A stretch of 28,528 nt of DNA from an uncultured Erysipelotrichaceae bacterium. GTDB taxonomy: Bacteria > Bacillota_I > Bacilli_A > Erysipelotrichales > Erysipelotrichaceae. Every line of letters starts with the position of its first letter. Position 1 is the stretch's first letter. Below the pieces are notes generated by a model, which had not been told where the DNA came from, made no database searches, and saw nothing but the letters and a program-made list of their open reading frames with translations. This document shows, piece after piece, positions 26,140 through 28,528 of the stretch. The position numbers and the translations under genes were made by a program. The DNA is taken from contig CALVCY010000095.1 in the NCBI GenBank assembly GCA_944326175.1, forward strand, positions 1 through 28,528, given 5' to 3'.

Positions 26140-26880
26140 ATGGAATTTCAAGTCACCATCGACCAATTTTCTGGTCCATTGGATCTGATGTTGCATCTGA
26201 TCGCCGAAAAGAAAATGGATATCATGGATCTGGATATTTCTATTTTGACGGCGCAGTATCTGGATTATCTGGATGCTATGGAAGCGTTGCATTTAGAAGT
26301 CGTCAGTGAATATTTGACGGAATTGGCCACATTGATGGAAATCAAAAGCAAAGTATTGCTTCCCCATGAAGAAAATGATATCGAGGATACTTACGAAGAA
26401 GATCCCCGTGCCCGTTTGGTGGCACGCTTGTTGGAGTATCAGCAATATAAGGAAATCGCTCAATCGATGAATGAATTGTATTACAACCGTTCATTGAAGT
26501 ATGGCAAACCCATGAGTGAAGTGGTCGATCAATGGTTGCAGGAAAATGATGAAACCACTTTGATCAATGGAAATGTCGAAGATCTAGTCAAAGCCATGAA
26601 TCGTGTATTGCGTCGCCTTTCTTTGGTCAAACCATTGGAAGTCAAATACGCAGCTAAAGAATTGAGTACGCAAGAGCGGACGTTGCAGATCAAAGCCCGT
26701 CTGTCTTCCTTACCCGCTACATTTTCATTCGATATGCTCTGTGAGGACTGTCATGAAGTGGCACAGGTGATCGTGACGTTTTTAAGTGTGTTGGATATGG
26801 CACGATTGCATGAATTGGTATTCAATGTGGATCAGGATTATCGCATCTGGTTTAAGAAAGGAAGTAAGTGGTATGAATGA
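26140..26880 (+). CDS. scpA: Segregation and condensation protein A (kleisin)
   Basis: 246 residues from MEFQVTIDQFSGPLDLMLHLI, the conserved start of the family; an earlier in-frame start at 26104 would lie in the promoter. ScpA bridges the SMC dimer heads and binds ScpB in the condensin complex. The N-terminal domain (about 1-85) binds the SMC neck and the C-terminal winged helix (about 170-240) binds the SMC cap. The gene overlaps scpB by 8 nt. The mRNA is probably leaderless or nearly so. Confidence 0.93.
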   Translation: MEFQVTIDQFSGPLDLMLHLIAEKKMDIMDLDISILTAQYLDYLDAMEALHLEVVSEYLTELATLMEIKSKVLLPHEENDIEDTYEEDPRARLVARLLEYQQYKEIAQSMNELYYNRSLKYGKPMSEVVDQWLQENDETTLINGNVEDLVKAMNRVLRRLSLVKPLEVKYAAKELSTQERTLQIKARLSSLPATFSFDMLCEDCHEVAQVIVTFLSVLDMARLHELVFNVDQDYRIWFKKGSKWYE

Positions 26881-27454
26881 AGTGGTCGCAACCAATGAAG
26901 AAAAAGCCAATATCGAAGCGATATTGGAAGGCTTACTCTTTATTGCGGGTGATGATGGTTTGACCATGGAAGATCTGGTCCATACCATCGATTACGATGA
27001 ATCCACCATCAACCAAGCATTAAATGCTTTAAAGCAAAAGTATCAAGCGGATCATAGCGGCATCGAATTGGATCAATTCGGAGCGACTTACAAATTATTG
27101 TCCAAACCAATGATTTCCCGTTATGCCTCCAAATTGTTTTCCCAAATCGAAAACCACACATTATCCCAAAGTGCATTGGAAGTATTATCTATCATTGCCT
27201 ACAAACAACCCATCACCCGTGTCGAAATCGAAGAGATCCGTGGTGTGGGATGTGACATGATGTTACGTAAATTGCAAGCCAGAGGATTGATTAAAGAGGC
27301 GGGAAGAAGTGAAGCACCCGGACGTCCGTTTCTTTATGAAGTCACATCAGCATTTTTAGATGCTTTCCAATTGGTCTCATTGGATGAATTGCCGGCATTG
27401 CCCGAATTTGGGGATGGTTCGACCAATGGAGATGACAATCTGTTCAATCAATAA
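26873..27454 (+). CDS. scpB: Segregation and condensation protein B
   Basis: 193 residues from the ATG preceded by AAGGAAG. ScpB is a tandem winged-helix protein that binds the central linker of ScpA. The pattern IEAILEGLLFIAGDDGLTMEDL, LSQSALEVLSIIAYKQPITRVEIEEIRGVGCDMMLRKLQARGLI and GRPFLYEVTSAFLDAFQL is typical. A 9-bp inverted repeat (26907-26927) lies near the start. Translation is probably coupled to scpA through the 8-nt overlap. Confidence 0.94.
   Translation: MNEVVATNEEKANIEAILEGLLFIAGDDGLTMEDLVHTIDYDESTINQALNALKQKYQADHSGIELDQFGATYKLLSKPMISRYASKLFSQIENHTLSQSALEVLSIIAYKQPITRVEIEEIRGVGCDMMLRKLQARGLIKEAGRSEAPGRPFLYEVTSAFLDAFQLVSLDELPALPEFGDGSTNGDDNLFNQ
26907..26927. repeat. Perfect 9-bp inverted repeat at the start of scpB
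   Basis: CCAATATCG (26907-26915) and CGATATTGG (26919-26927) are exact complements around AAG, within the first 20 codons. Confidence 0.65.
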
Positions 27455-27469
27455 GATCATGGTTCGACC

Positions 27470-27511
27470 ATAACAAAGCCACTTCAGTTCGTACTGAAGT
27501 GGTTTTGTTAT
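27470..27511. terminator. Bidirectional terminator between scpB and the ribokinase gene
   Basis: ATAACAAAGCCACTTCAGT and ACTGAAGTGGTTTTGTTAT pair around TCGT with one mismatch. A-rich and T-rich flanks suit both convergent genes. The palindrome TGGTTCGACCA (27460-27470) abuts it. Confidence 0.85.
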
Positions 27512-27524
27512 CCATCGATTTGAT

Positions 27525-28439
27525 CTAATTTTCCTGGGTTTTCAAAAATTCAAGCACATTTTCCATTGTCGCCGCAGAATAAGAGTCTTTGCTTTGGATG
27601 GCCAATGCGGCTGCAGCATTGGCAAACTTGCAAGCATAAATCGGATCATGATGTTCCATCATGGCATGAACGAATGCTGCATTGAAACAATCCCCGGCAC
27701 CGACGGTATCCACCACATCCACTTTGTAGGCATCCACCTGTTCCAAATGCGTATCGTCCACATACAAGCATCCCAATGCGCCCATGGTCACGACCACATG
27801 CTTGACCCCTTTATCTACCAAATAACGGGCAGCGGCAATGGTCTGTTCCATCGTTTCAGTGGGCATATTGGTTAATATCGATAATTCACCCTGATTGGGT
27901 GTCAACCACGTCACGTTTTTTAAGATCGTATCACTCAGTTTGACCGCCGGTGCGGGATTGAGCAACAAGGGGATCGCTTGGTCATGAGCCAACTGTGCAA
28001 GATATTCGATGGTATCCAATGGGATCTCTAGTTGTGTCATCACCACGTCTCCATGTATCAAAACATCTTCATGGCGTTTCAGATAATCCACACTGACATG
28101 ATGGTTGGCACCTGGTGCGACCACGATACAGTTCTCTTTGGTCTGATCCAATTGAATGAACGCACTACCGGTCACATCATCCACCAGCTCGATTTGATCG
28201 GTTTTCAAACCCAGTTTGTTCATGGACTCCACATAGTTTTGACCATCGTTACCTAAGCAGGTAAACAAGACACAGTGATCATTCAACGCGATACAACCCA
28301 TGGCTTGATTGAATCCTTTGCCACCCATGCGGATGGTTGCATCATCGGCTAAGATGGTTTGACCTGCTTTGACGAAGTTTTTGACATACAGCATGTGATC
28401 CAGATTGAATGATCCGACCACGGCAACATGAAATTGCAT
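27525..28439 (-). CDS. rbsK: Ribokinase-like PfkB family sugar kinase
   Basis: 304 residues, family length. PfkB-family kinases phosphorylate sugars or nucleosides with ATP; ribokinase makes ribose 5-phosphate. The N-terminal VVGSFNLDHMLYV and GGKGFNQA (usually GGKGANQA) and the C-terminal anion hole with catalytic Asp, DTVGAGDCFNAAF, are clear. The Phe in GGKGFNQA and the absence of rbsDACB genes nearby leave room for another substrate. GGGAGGG about 5 nt upstream sets the start. The -10 region overlaps that of the divergent gene at 28498. Confidence 0.8.
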   Translation of the reverse strand: MQFHVAVVGSFNLDHMLYVKNFVKAGQTILADDATIRMGGKGFNQAMGCIALNDHCVLFTCLGNDGQNYVESMNKLGLKTDQIELVDDVTGSAFIQLDQTKENCIVVAPGANHHVSVDYLKRHEDVLIHGDVVMTQLEIPLDTIEYLAQLAHDQAIPLLLNPAPAVKLSDTILKNVTWLTPNQGELSILTNMPTETMEQTIAAARYLVDKGVKHVVVTMGALGCLYVDDTHLEQVDAYKVDVVDTVGAGDCFNAAFVHAMMEHHDPIYACKFANAAAALAIQSKDSYSAATMENVLEFLKTQEN

Positions 28440-28484
28440 AATCCCTCCCTATGGTTTAACCATATCTATTTCGTTGAAATCATT

Positions 28485-28490
28485 TATAAT
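28485..28490 (+). promoter_or_regulatory. TATAAT box 7 nt before the gene at 28498: leaderless promoter
   Basis: TATAAT, then TTTAAGC and ATG. The gap is 7 nt as in rdgB and the radical SAM gene, with no Shine-Dalgarno. On the other strand the same bases give TATAAA (28483-28488), a plausible -10 for the divergent ribokinase gene. The palindrome TGGTTTAACCA (28452-28462) lies between the two genes. Confidence 0.5.
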
Positions 28491-28497
28491 TTTAAGC

Positions 28498-28528
28498 ATG
28501 AAGCAACCAAATAATCAAATATTCGAAA
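28498..28528 (+). CDS. Start of an unidentified gene, cut by the window end
   Basis: Only ten codons are visible (MKQPNNQIFE). The call rests on the TATAAT-N7-ATG arrangement upstream and the divergent position relative to the ribokinase gene. The product cannot be identified. Confidence 0.4.
   Translation, partial: MKQPNNQIFE

Overview
The window reads as a low-to-mid GC Firmicutes chromosome segment, closest in feel to Erysipelotrichia and relatives; this placement is inference from gene content. Support: a standard genetic code (genes end in TGA, TGG encodes Trp), a T-box riboswitch on alaS, the ireB-ruvX-DUF1292-mltG order known from Bacillus and relatives, ScpA/ScpB condensin subunits, and single-chain RecD2 without RecBC. 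Genes are packed tightly, often with ATGA-type overlaps.

Layout. 1-7430: greA with its own terminator, then comEA-comEC-holA-sdaA-U32 protein, all on + and overlapping or nearly so, closed by a strong hairpin. 7439-8322: a Cof-type HAD phosphatase and a convergent terminator. 8337-9806: gltX on -, divergent from rdgB. 9922-11918: rdgB, a DUF1461 membrane protein, trmL and a 58-residue membrane protein, overlapping, then a terminator. 12002-18003: a full-length RecD2 paralogue that has lost every ATPase motif, a 132-residue unknown protein, a foreign remnant (5'-truncated fic and a decayed AlbA_2/Schlafen-type fragment), then an intact recD2. 17997-19103 (-): an anaerobic sulfatase-maturase-like radical SAM enzyme, next to the 3' remnant of a 6-phospho-beta-glucosidase gene. 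19577-20890: pepC. 20990-23915: T-box leader and alaS. 23981-26054: ireB-ruvX-DUF1292-mltG. 26140-27454: scpA-scpB. 27525-28439 (-): ribokinase-like gene, divergent from a gene that starts at 28498 and runs off the window.

Most genes are housekeeping: transcription fidelity, DNA uptake, replication clamp loading, translation, nucleotide-pool cleaning, chromosome segregation, cell wall. Three signals stand out. (1) A catalytically dead RecD2-like protein is kept as an intact reading frame beside the active enzyme. (2) A short palindrome, TGGT-N3/4-ACCA, occurs about 64 times by hand count where less than one of each spacing is expected; it is densest between genes. (3) Several genes have a TATAAT box exactly 7 nt before an ATG with no Shine-Dalgarno, the arrangement of leaderless mRNAs. 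The window also holds several long, near-perfect inverted repeats inside coding sequences. All counts and alignments were made by eye.
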